From positions 1 through 7,154 of the forward strand of contig JAOUGZ010000133.1 in assembly GCA_029865405.1 (NCBI GenBank): a stretch of 7,154 nt of DNA, read 5' to 3'. Shown one piece after another: positions 1-5,677 of this stretch. Position numbers and translations under genes: made by a program. The notes beneath the pieces are model-generated. The model was given only the letters and a program-made list of their open reading frames with translations. It made no database searches and was not told the origin of the DNA. This DNA is from Betaproteobacteria bacterium. GTDB lineage: Bacteria; Pseudomonadota; Gammaproteobacteria; Burkholderiales; SG8-39. The stretch's first letter is position 1. Each line of letters starts with the position of its first letter.

Positions 1-507
1 CTCGCCGGGATGGTTCATGCCGAGCTCGACGGCGCAGTAGCGATGCGCGCCGGTCAAGCCGAGCAGCGTGAGCGGCACGCCGATGTCGGTATTGAGGTTG
101 CCCTTCGTGGCGAGCACCGCGGCGTCGCCCGCGTGCGCGCGCAGGATCGCGGCCAGCATCTCCTTGGTGGTGGTCTTGCCGTTGGCGCCGGCGATGCCGA
201 TCACGACCGGCGCGAACCGGCCGCGCCAGTGGCGGCCGAGCCGGCCCAGCGCCCTGCGCGTGTCGTCCACGACCACGAGCGGCAGCGGCGCCTCACCGTC
301 GAAGCGCGCGTCAACCATCGCCGCGGCGGCGCCGCGCGAGCTCGCCATGCCGAGGAACTCGTGGCCGTCGAAGCGCTCGCCGCGGATGGCGACGAACAGC
401 TCGCCGCGCCGGATGCCGCGCGAGTCGGTGGACACGCCGCTGTAGCGCGCATCGGCGCCGCGCAGGCGGCCCTGCGTCGCGGCGGCGGTCTCGGCCAGGC
501 TCATCAT
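1..507 (-). CDS. murF: MurF, UDP-MurNAc-tripeptide:D-Ala-D-Ala ligase (N-terminal part, cut by window edge)
   Basis: Cytoplasmic ATP-dependent ligase that adds D-Ala-D-Ala to UDP-MurNAc-tripeptide, the last cytoplasmic step of the UDP-MurNAc-pentapeptide pathway. The reading frame is open from an ATG at 507 to the window edge, giving the first 169 residues of a protein usually about 450 long. Seen: the N-terminal Mur domain with 'STDSRGIRRGELFVAI' (residues 26-41), the ATP P-loop 'GIAGANGKTTTKEM' (104-117), then 'GNLNTDIGVPLTLL' (136-149) and 'ELGMNHPGE' (161-169), all typical of MurF. The start ATG overlaps the murE stop as ATGA, so translation is probably coupled. A second ATG follows immediately; either could be used. 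The P-loop reads AGA where TGS or TGN is common, but the G-x-x-G-x-x-G-K-T pattern is kept. Identity is firm; the C-terminal domain lies outside the window. Confidence 0.96.
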   Translation of the reverse strand, partial: MMSLAETAAATQGRLRGADARYSGVSTDSRGIRRGELFVAIRGERFDGHEFLGMASSRGAAAAMVDARFDGEAPLPLVVVDDTRRALGRLGRHWRGRFAPVVIGIAGANGKTTTKEMLAAILRAHAGDAAVLATKGNLNTDIGVPLTLLGLTGAHRYCAVELGMNHPGE

Positions 508-1955
508 CGCTGCTCGCGCCGCGCGAGCGCGGCGCGCGCCGTGTCCGCATCCGAGAACGGCAGGCGCAGCCCGGCGATCTCCTGCGTCGCCTCGTGGCCC
601 TTGCCGGCGAGCAGCACCACGTCGGCGTCGGCGGCATCGGCGATGGCGGTGGCGATGGCGCGCGCGCGGTCCGGCTCGAGCGCATGCGCCACGCCGACGC
701 CCGCCTGGATGTCGCGCAGGATGGCGAGCGGGTCCTCGCCGCGCGGGTTGTCCGACGTGAGCACGATGCGATCGGCGAGCCGCGAGGCGATGGCGCCCAT
801 CGGCGCACGCTTGGCGCGGTCGCGTTCGCCGCCGGCGCCGAACACCGCCACCAGGCGACCGCCGCGCGCATCGGCGAGCGGGCGCAACGCCTGCAGCACC
901 TTGTCGAGGGCATCCGGGCTGTGGGCGTAATCGACGACGACGAGCGGCGCGTCCGTGCCACCCAGTCGCTGCATGCGCCCCGGCACGTCGGGCAGGCGCT
1001 CGAGCGCGCGCACGGCGTCGGCGAAGCGCATGCCGGAGGCGATCAGCGCGCCCGCCACGCCGAGCGCGTTGGAGACGTTGAAGCGGCCGAGCACGCTGAG
1101 CGTGGCGTCCGCTTCGCCCCAGCTGGAGGCGATGCGCACGCGAGCGCCGTCGAGCGCCGAGGCGTAGAGGTGCTCGCCCGTCGGCGCGGCGGAAAACAGG
1201 CTGGTGCCGATGGTGCGCACGCCCCGGGCAGCGAGCCGCTGCGCGAGCTGTGCGCCGAATACATCGTCGAGATTGAGCACCGCGCAGGCGAGTCCTTCGG
1301 CCTCGAACAGGCGCGCCTTCGCCGCCGCATAGTCGTCCATCGAGCCGTGGAAGTCGAGGTGATCGTGCGACAGGTTGGTGAACAGCGCGCAATCGAAGGC
1401 CACGCCGCCGACGCGGCCCTGCACCAGCGCGTGCGAGGACACCTCCATCGCCACCGCCGCGGCGCCAGCGCGCTGCATTCCAGCAAGCAGCCGGTGCAGC
1501 TCGAGCGCGTCGGGCGTGGTGTGGCTCGAATCCTCGAGCGCACCCGGAAAGCCGGCGCCAAGCGTGCCGATCACGCCGCACTTCGTTCCCGCGCCGGTGA
1601 GCGCCGCGGCGATCCATTGCGAGCAGGTGGTCTTGCCGTTGGTGCCGGTGACGCCGCAGGTCCACAGTGCCGCCGACGGCCGGCCGTAGAACGCATCCGC
1701 GAGTGCGCCCGCCTGCCGGCGCAGATGCAGCACGCCTACGTTCGGCACGCGCCATTCGCTGCGCCAGGCGAAGCCGTCCGCCTCCCAGAGCACGGCGGTG
1801 GCGCCGCGCGCAATGGCCTCGGGAATGAACTGGCGGCCATCGACGCGCTCGCCCGGAAAGGCGAAGAAAGCCACCCCGGGCGCGCAGCGGCGGCTGTCCG
1901 CGGCGAGCCGCTCGATCATCGCCCCCTGGCGCGCGAGCTGTGCAAACAGGTCCAT
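504..1955 (-). CDS. murE: MurE, UDP-MurNAc-L-Ala-D-Glu:meso-diaminopimelate ligase
   Basis: Cytoplasmic ATP-dependent amino-acid ligase that adds meso-diaminopimelate to UDP-MurNAc-L-Ala-D-Glu. The 483-residue length is normal for the family. Domains in order: N-terminal UDP-binding domain (about 1-97), central ATPase domain with P-loop 'GVTGTNGKTT' (101-110), 'SSHTTPDALELH' (143-154), 'EVSSHAL' (171-177), 'TNLSHDHLDFHG' (193-204) and the lysine expected to be carbamylated in 'AAKARLF' (K213), then the C-terminal domain with 'YAHSPDAL' (343-350), 'GAGGERDRAKRAPM' (373-386), 'DNPR' (402-405) and 'GKGHE' (451-455). DNPR is the known signature for meso-DAP rather than lysine specificity. The ATG at 1955 lies 7 bp after the ftsI stop with only a weak purine-rich stretch upstream, which suggests coupling to ftsI. 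The gene ends in an ATGA overlap with murF. Confidence 0.98.
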   Translation of the reverse strand: MDLFAQLARQGAMIERLAADSRRCAPGVAFFAFPGERVDGRQFIPEAIARGATAVLWEADGFAWRSEWRVPNVGVLHLRRQAGALADAFYGRPSAALWTCGVTGTNGKTTCSQWIAAALTGAGTKCGVIGTLGAGFPGALEDSSHTTPDALELHRLLAGMQRAGAAAVAMEVSSHALVQGRVGGVAFDCALFTNLSHDHLDFHGSMDDYAAAKARLFEAEGLACAVLNLDDVFGAQLAQRLAARGVRTIGTSLFSAAPTGEHLYASALDGARVRIASSWGEADATLSVLGRFNVSNALGVAGALIASGMRFADAVRALERLPDVPGRMQRLGGTDAPLVVVDYAHSPDALDKVLQALRPLADARGGRLVAVFGAGGERDRAKRAPMGAIASRLADRIVLTSDNPRGEDPLAILRDIQAGVGVAHALEPDRARAIATAIADAADADVVLLAGKGHEATQEIAGLRLPFSDADTARAALARREQR

Positions 1956-1962
1956 GCGCGCA

Positions 1963-3687
1963 TCAGGTGCTTTCCCGCGCTTCCTCGCCCGCGCCCGGCA
2001 GCGGCACGGGCTCGAGCGGCGCGTCGTAGGGTACGCCGAGCGCGCGCAGCGCGCCCCGCATGACTTCCGCGAACACCGGCGCCGCCACCAGGCCGCCGAA
2101 GTACTGGCCGTTGGCGGGCTCGTCGATCATCACCGCCACCACCAGGCGCGGCGCGCTCGCCGGCGCCAGGCCAACGAACGAGGCGATGTACTTGTCGGCG
2201 GCGTAGCCGCCGTTCTCCTGCTTGTGGGCGGTGCCGGTCTTGCCGGCTACGCGCCAGCCCATGACGCGCGCGCGCGGCGCCGTGCCGCCGGGCTGCACCG
2301 CGAGCTCGAGCATGGCGCGCACCTGGCGCGCGGTCTGCGCGCTGATCACGCGCGTCCCCGCTGCCGGCGCGTCCGACTTGCGCAGCGTCGCCGGCACCAG
2401 CTCGCCGTCGCGGGCGAAAAGGGTGTAGGCGCGCGCGAGCTGCAGCAGGCTCACCGAGATGCCGTGGCCGTAGGCCATGGTCGCCTGCTCGATCGGCCGC
2501 CAGCTGTCCGCCGGACGCAGCCGGCCCGCCGCCTCGCCGGGAAAGCCGGTCTGCGGGGCAGCGCCGAATCCCGCGCGGTCGAACATGCGCCACAGGTCCT
2601 CGCGCCGCAGCGCGAGCGCGATGCGCGCCGCGCCTACGTTGGAGGACTTCTGGATCACCTGCGCCACGCTGAGCACGGTTTCGGGATGCGGGTCGTGAAT
2701 GGTGTAGTTGGCGATGCGCAGGCCGCCGGTGCCGATGTGCACCGCGGTCGCGGGCGACACGCGCCCCGACTCCAGCGCCAGCGCCACCGTAAAGGGCTTG
2801 AGCGTCGAGCCCGGCTCGAACACGTCGGTGATGGCGCGATTGCGCAGTTGCGCGCCCGAAAGACGCGCTCGGTTGTTCGGGTTGAACGAAGGCACGTTGG
2901 CGAGCGCCAGCACTTCGCCGGTGCGCACGTCCAGCACCACCAGCGCGCCGGCCTTGGCCTTGTGCGCCGCCACCGCGCCCTTCAGCGCGGCATAGGCGAG
3001 GCTCTGGATCTTGCCGTCGATCGACAGCGCGAGATCGCGGCCGTCCTGCGCCGCGCGGATCGACTCGACGTCCTCGACCACGCGCCCGCGCCGGTCCTTG
3101 ATCACGCGGCGGCTGCCCGGGATGCCGCCGAGGCTCGCCTCGAAGGCGAGTTCCACGCCTTCCTGGCCGGCCTCGTCGACGCCGGTGAACCCCACCAGGT
3201 GAGCAGTCACTTCGCCGCCTGGGTAGTAGCGGCGGTACTCCCGGTGCTGGTAGATGCCCTCGAGGCCCAGGCGCGCCACCTGCTCGGCTGCTTCCGGCGG
3301 GATCTGGCGCTTGAGGTAGACGAAATCGCGCGTCCGGTCCTCGAGCTTGCGGCGCAGCTCGCGCGCGTCGGTGCCGAGCAGCCCCGCGAGCCGGCGCACG
3401 GCGGCCGGGCTGGCGTCGACGTCGCCGGGAATTGCCCACACCGACTGCACCGGCGTGCTGATGGCGAGCGCTTCGCCGTTGCGGTCCAGGATCCGGCCGC
3501 GCGTGCCCGGCACCTCCAGCACGCGGCTGTAGCGCGCCTCGCCCTTTTCCTGCAGGAACTGGGTCTGCATGGCCTGCAGGTAGATCGAGCGCGCCGCCAG
3601 CACGAAGAACGCGGCCACCAGCCCCGCCATCACGAAGCGCGCCCGCCACACCGGCAGGCGCACCAGCGCCGGGGCGGCGGCGCTCAC
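1963..3687 (-). CDS. ftsI: FtsI (PBP3), septal peptidoglycan transpeptidase
   Basis: Class B penicillin-binding protein that cross-links septal peptidoglycan in the periplasm as part of the divisome. The 574-residue protein has a short cytoplasmic tail with Arg residues, one membrane anchor (about residues 17-37), and the pedestal domain starting at 'RGRILDRNGEALAIST' (63-78). The transpeptidase domain carries the three penicillin-binding motifs: 'STLK' (294-297, catalytic Ser294), 'SSN' (348-350) and 'KTGT' (483-486). All catalytic residues expected of an active enzyme are present. The start is GTG at 3687, overlapping the ftsL stop as GTGA; a run of six G lies just upstream. The next in-frame Met is inside the membrane segment, so GTG is the sensible start. 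It could in principle be another class B PBP, but the position between ftsL and murE identifies it. Confidence 0.98.
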   Translation of the reverse strand: MSAAAPALVRLPVWRARFVMAGLVAAFFVLAARSIYLQAMQTQFLQEKGEARYSRVLEVPGTRGRILDRNGEALAISTPVQSVWAIPGDVDASPAAVRRLAGLLGTDARELRRKLEDRTRDFVYLKRQIPPEAAEQVARLGLEGIYQHREYRRYYPGGEVTAHLVGFTGVDEAGQEGVELAFEASLGGIPGSRRVIKDRRGRVVEDVESIRAAQDGRDLALSIDGKIQSLAYAALKGAVAAHKAKAGALVVLDVRTGEVLALANVPSFNPNNRARLSGAQLRNRAITDVFEPGSTLKPFTVALALESGRVSPATAVHIGTGGLRIANYTIHDPHPETVLSVAQVIQKSSNVGAARIALALRREDLWRMFDRAGFGAAPQTGFPGEAAGRLRPADSWRPIEQATMAYGHGISVSLLQLARAYTLFARDGELVPATLRKSDAPAAGTRVISAQTARQVRAMLELAVQPGGTAPRARVMGWRVAGKTGTAHKQENGGYAADKYIASFVGLAPASAPRLVVAVMIDEPANGQYFGGLVAAPVFAEVMRGALRALGVPYDAPLEPVPLPGAGEEAREST

Positions 3688-3956
3688 TTGCCCCCCATTG
3701 CGCCGATGACGCGCACCTGGCGCGCATCGGGCATGCGCATGCCGAGCGTGCCGGTGGCCACGCGCTCGACGCGCGTGTGCAGGGCCCAGGTGCTCGCCTC
3801 GAGCTGCAGCTTGCCGAATTCGACGTCGAGCTCTCGCGCGCGCGCCTGCGCACGCTCGAGCTCGGTAAACAGCTTGCGGGCCTTGTGCTGCGAGGTGACG
3901 AGCCCGAGCGCGCAGACGACGAGAACCAGGAGGAGGAGGAGGTTCAGCTTCGCCAC
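3684..3956 (-). CDS. ftsL: FtsL, small bitopic division protein
   Basis: Divisome scaffold that works with FtsB and FtsQ and helps activate FtsW-FtsI. The 90-residue protein is short but normal for betaproteobacteria. It has one membrane segment (about residues 4-21, '[17 protein letters not shown]') followed by 'TSQHKARKLFTELERAQ', the juxtamembrane start of a predicted periplasmic coiled coil (about 22-56). The start is GTG at 3956; no ATG is available upstream of the membrane segment. There is no clear Shine-Dalgarno sequence in front of it, so initiation probably depends on ribosomes arriving from the preceding frame. The first codons and the bases upstream lie in a 77-bp-period tandem duplication, so a second FtsL-like start exists 77 bp upstream. 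It ends in a GTGA overlap with ftsI. Sequence conservation in this family is low; the call rests on topology, the CALGLVTSQ-like segment and position. Confidence 0.93.
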   Translation of the reverse strand: MAKLNLLLLLVLVVCALGLVTSQHKARKLFTELERAQARARELDVEFGKLQLEASTWALHTRVERVATGTLGMRMPDARQVRVIGAMGGK

Positions 3957-4046
3957 GCGTCGGGCCCGAGGTTGACGAGCCCGAGCGCGCGGCTGGCGAG
4001 AACCAGGAGGAGGAGGAGGTTCAGCTGCGCCACGCGTCGGGCTCGA
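3896..4046. repeat. Imperfect tandem duplication, 77-bp period, two copies, across the rsmH/ftsL junction
   Basis: Copy one spans about 3896-3969 and copy two about 3973-4046. By hand alignment at an offset of 77 the copies agree at 68 of 74 positions, with differences at 3914, 3916, 3917, 3919, 3950 and 3966 of copy one. Each copy holds the FtsL start codon region (GTG), the (CTC)4 leucine run on the minus strand, and the overlapping rsmH stop. The mismatches show that this is not a fresh duplication and argue against a simple assembly error. Removing one unit would restore a plain 13-nt rsmH/ftsL overlap with both proteins unchanged. Confidence 0.95.
3944..4033 (-). other. 29-codon mini-ORF: FtsL-like start fused to RsmH-like end, made by tandem duplication
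   Basis: A small frame between rsmH and ftsL. It starts at a GTG (4033) inside the last codons of rsmH and stops with TGA at 3944-3946, inside the first codons of ftsL, overlapping each gene by 13 nt. Its first 13 residues ([13 protein letters not shown]) match the FtsL start except K3Q and V13A, and its last six (PDAWRS) are identical to the RsmH C-terminus. It lies in a different frame from rsmH and, because the repeat period (77) is not a multiple of three, also from ftsL. The product would be a hydrophobic peptide with an Arg at position 15. It may only serve to pass ribosomes from rsmH to ftsL, or may not be translated. Existence of the frame is certain; expression is inference. Confidence 0.5.
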
Positions 4047-4989
4047 TTCGGTTGATCAGGGTCGGGTCGTATGCCGCCTGGGTGCGTTCGGCGACGCGCA
4101 GGACGGCGCTGCGCGCGCGCGGGTTGGCCGCGGTTTCGGCGTGCGCGGGGCGCACCGGCTTGCCCACGATTCTGAGCAAGGCTTGTGGCAATTCGCTGGC
4201 GCGCAGCGGCAAATCCCGAGGCATCTCGGGCCGTGCGCACGATTGCAGGAAGCGCTTCACGATGCGGTCTTCGAGCGAATGAAAGGCAATCACCGCCAGG
4301 CGAGCGCCCGGGGCGAGGCGTGCCAGGGCCTGCGGCAGCATCAGCGACACTTCCTCAAGCTCCCGATTGACGAGAATCCGTAGAGCTTGAAAGGTGCGCG
4401 TCGCCGGATCCTGGCCCGGCTCCCGTGTGCGGACCGCCGCACCCACGAGATCGGCAAGTTGGCGGGTCGTGCGGAGGGGCGCGTCCCGGCGAGCAGCAGC
4501 AATCGCCGCTGCAATCTGTTTAGCAAACCGTTCTTCCCCATATCCCCGGATGACCTCTTTGATTTGGTTTTCGTCGGCCACCGCCAGCCATTCGGCGGCA
4601 CTCATGCCCTGCGACGGGTCCATGCGCATGTCCAGCGGCCCGTCCGCGCGGAACGAAAAGCCGCGCCCCGGGTCGTCGAGCTGCGGCGAGGACACGCCGA
4701 GGTCGAACAGCATCCCCTGCACCTGCGTCGCACCTTGTTCGTCCAGTGCTTGCGCGAGCGCGCTGAAGGGCGCGTGGGTGATGGAAAAGCGTGAATCGGT
4801 GATGGCGCGCGCCGCGGCCACCGCCTGCGGATCCCGGTCGAGCGCAATCAGACGCCCGCGCGGGCCGAGCCGCTCGAGGATCAGGCGGCTGTGCCCACCG
4901 CGCCCGAAGGTGCCGTCGACGTAGGTGCCGTCCGGCCGGATCAGCAGCGCGTCGAGCGCTTCGGCGGCAAGGACGGGCCGGTGCGTCAT
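4021..4989 (-). CDS. rsmH: RsmH (MraW), 16S rRNA C1402 N4-methyltransferase
   Basis: SAM-dependent enzyme that methylates N4 of cytidine 1402 in the P site of 16S rRNA. The 322 residues are normal in length. Seen: the SAM-binding motif '[11 protein letters not shown]' (24-34), 'ALDRDPQA' (49-56), '[11 protein letters not shown]' (95-105), '[16 protein letters not shown]' (109-124), '[12 protein letters not shown]' (194-205), '[10 protein letters not shown]' (236-245) and the C-terminal '[15 protein letters not shown]' (289-303). The family core ends there; the last 19 residues, ending PDAWRS, look like a poorly conserved tail and run into the tandem duplication. The ATG at 4989 lies 6 bp after the mraZ stop without a strong ribosome binding site, consistent with coupling. 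Roughly 4170-4620 is visibly less GC-rich than the flanks although all motifs are intact. Confidence 0.98.
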   Translation of the reverse strand: MTHRPVLAAEALDALLIRPDGTYVDGTFGRGGHSRLILERLGPRGRLIALDRDPQAVAAARAITDSRFSITHAPFSALAQALDEQGATQVQGMLFDLGVSSPQLDDPGRGFSFRADGPLDMRMDPSQGMSAAEWLAVADENQIKEVIRGYGEERFAKQIAAAIAAARRDAPLRTTRQLADLVGAAVRTREPGQDPATRTFQALRILVNRELEEVSLMLPQALARLAPGARLAVIAFHSLEDRIVKRFLQSCARPEMPRDLPLRASELPQALLRIVGKPVRPAHAETAANPRARSAVLRVAERTQAAYDPTLINRIEPDAWRS

Positions 4990-4995
4990 CGGCGC

Positions 4996-5445
4996 TCACA
5001 GCGAGAAGTCCTCCATGCCCGGCGGTGCGCTGGCCGGTCCCGCGAGCGCCTGCGCAAGCTTGGAGTTCCACAGGCCCGAGTCCCAGAGCTCGAAATAGTG
5101 GCCCTGCCCGACCAGCATGGCGTCGCGCTCGAGCCGCGCATGCTGGCGCAGCGCGCCCGAGAGCAGGATGCGGCCCGAGCCGTCGGGCTGCACATGCTCT
5201 TCGAAGCCAAGGAGCAGGCGCTTCCACCAGCTCGCCTGCGGATGAAAGCTCGGAAAGGACTGCGCCTGGGTGCGCACCGGCTCCCAGGCCGCGGGCGGAT
5301 ATAGCAGCACGCAGCCCTCCGGGTGCGCGGTGAGCACGAGGTGGCGCGCATCGGCGAGCAGCGGCTGGCGATAGCGCGTGGGAATGGCGAGCCGGCCCTT
5401 CGCGTCGAGCGTAACGACCGTTGCGCCGTGAAACGATCCACCCAT
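4996..5445 (-). CDS. mraZ: MraZ, transcriptional regulator of the dcw operon
   Basis: DNA-binding protein with two AbrB/SpoVT-like beta-barrel halves that assembles into rings and, in E. coli, represses its own operon. The 149-residue protein shows both conserved DNA-contact motifs: 'LDAKGRLAIPTRYR' (13-26) in the first half and 'DGSGRILLSGALR' (88-100) in the second, with 'GCVLLYPPAAWEP' (44-56) between. The C-terminus ends 'MEDFSL', as in many proteobacterial MraZ proteins. The ATG at 5445 is preceded by GGGAG about 10 nt upstream and is the only start that keeps the first half complete. It is the first gene of the operon and faces a promoter and an array of TGG-type boxes just upstream, which fits autoregulation. 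Confidence 0.97.
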   Translation of the reverse strand: MGGSFHGATVVTLDAKGRLAIPTRYRQPLLADARHLVLTAHPEGCVLLYPPAAWEPVRTQAQSFPSFHPQASWWKRLLLGFEEHVQPDGSGRILLSGALRQHARLERDAMLVGQGHYFELWDSGLWNSKLAQALAGPASAPPGMEDFSL

Positions 5446-5474
5446 GCCCCGTTGTCTCCCAGGCGAACGGGGCG

Positions 5475-5524
5475 CCTAGCCACACCTCCCCGTATTTCGC
5501 CACTTTTTTCTACCTTTTTCCACT
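5475..5524 (-). promoter_or_regulatory. Probable MraZ operator: five TGG-type boxes with exact 10-bp period
   Basis: On the minus strand the triplets TGG (5522-5520), TAG (5512-5510), TGG (5502-5500), CGG (5492-5490) and TGG (5482-5480) occur at exactly 10-bp steps, several followed by A-rich spacers. The known E. coli MraZ target is a set of direct TGGGN repeats separated by 5 nt, which is also a 10-bp period. The array starts in the proposed -10 element and runs over the transcription start, where bound MraZ would block initiation. Boxes two and four deviate from the core. The period is seen; binding is inferred. Confidence 0.65.
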
Positions 5525-5551
5525 CTATGCGACAAAAGGGCCGATGGTCAA
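5522..5551 (-). promoter_or_regulatory. Likely sigma-70 promoter for mraZ and the dcw operon
   Basis: Reading the minus strand, TTGACC (5551-5546) is five of six to the -35 consensus. TAGAGT (5527-5522) is four of six to the -10 consensus at 18-bp spacing; ATAGAG at 17 bp is an alternative reading. Transcription would begin near 5515, about 70 nt before the mraZ start codon. The spacer and downstream region are AT-rich in an otherwise GC-rich window. Inferred from sequence only. Confidence 0.65.
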
Positions 5552-5568
5552 GGCAATTCTTTTTGCCT
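5551..5568. repeat. Small inverted repeat at the upstream edge of the mraZ -35 element
   Basis: AGGCAA (5551-5556) and TTGCCT (5563-5568) are perfect inverted arms around a 6-nt loop. The inner arm touches the proposed -35 hexamer. No U-tract follows on either strand, so it is not a usual terminator. It could be a protein site or chance. Confidence 0.35.
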
Positions 5569-5627
5569 GACAATGACTTAGCGTGGTTTCCTGGGGGCCA
5601 ATCTGGAAATTAAAATGCACTATATAT

Positions 5628-5649
5628 CAGTAGCTTACAAAAGCTACTG
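5628..5649 (-). terminator. 9-bp perfect hairpin downstream of the dehydrogenase gene; weak terminator candidate
   Basis: CAGTAGCTT (5628-5636) and AAGCTACTG (5641-5649) pair perfectly around a 4-nt loop. In the minus direction the hairpin begins 28 nt after the stop codon of the dehydrogenase gene, a usual place for a terminator. It is followed by ATATATAG rather than a clean U-run, so intrinsic termination would be weak. It may instead be a regulatory palindrome or protect the mRNA 3' end. The inverted repeat is certain; the role is not. Confidence 0.4.
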
Positions 5650-5677
5650 CAAGTGCCTTCTTAGAACAACCCAGGCC

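Noticed and set aside
10..930. 306-codon plus-strand frame over murF and murE
   Set aside because: Antisense to the MurF P-loop and the murE C-terminus, with no domain and biased composition.
594..2063. 489-codon open frame on the plus strand, antisense to murE
   Set aside because: Low-complexity composition and no motif; a mirror of the murE codon bias.
1916..3853. 645-codon minus-strand frame overlapping ftsI
   Set aside because: An alternate frame of ftsI with Arg/Gly/Ala/Pro-rich sequence; ftsI itself has all the PBP motifs.
1798..3975. 725-codon open frame on the plus strand, antisense to ftsI and ftsL
   Set aside because: It is Arg/Ala/His-rich with no recognisable domain and lies wholly opposite well-conserved genes. 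Long antisense frames are expected where third positions are nearly all G or C.
3896..4046. Reading the two-copy repeat as part of a CRISPR array or mobile-element end
   Set aside because: There are only two adjacent copies with almost no spacer, and the content is plainly rsmH-end plus ftsL-start coding sequence.
3944..4240. 98-codon minus-strand frame that includes the mini-ORF, as an extended FtsL-like protein
   Set aside because: Its first two thirds are an alternate frame of rsmH with Arg-rich sequence; only the part from the GTG at 4033 has a sensible origin.
5551..5568. Inverted repeat as an intrinsic terminator
   Set aside because: The stem is only 6 bp and no U-tract follows on either strand.
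5323..5613. 96-codon plus-strand frame across the mraZ promoter
   Set aside because: Antisense to mraZ and its operator, with no ribosome binding site or recognisable product.
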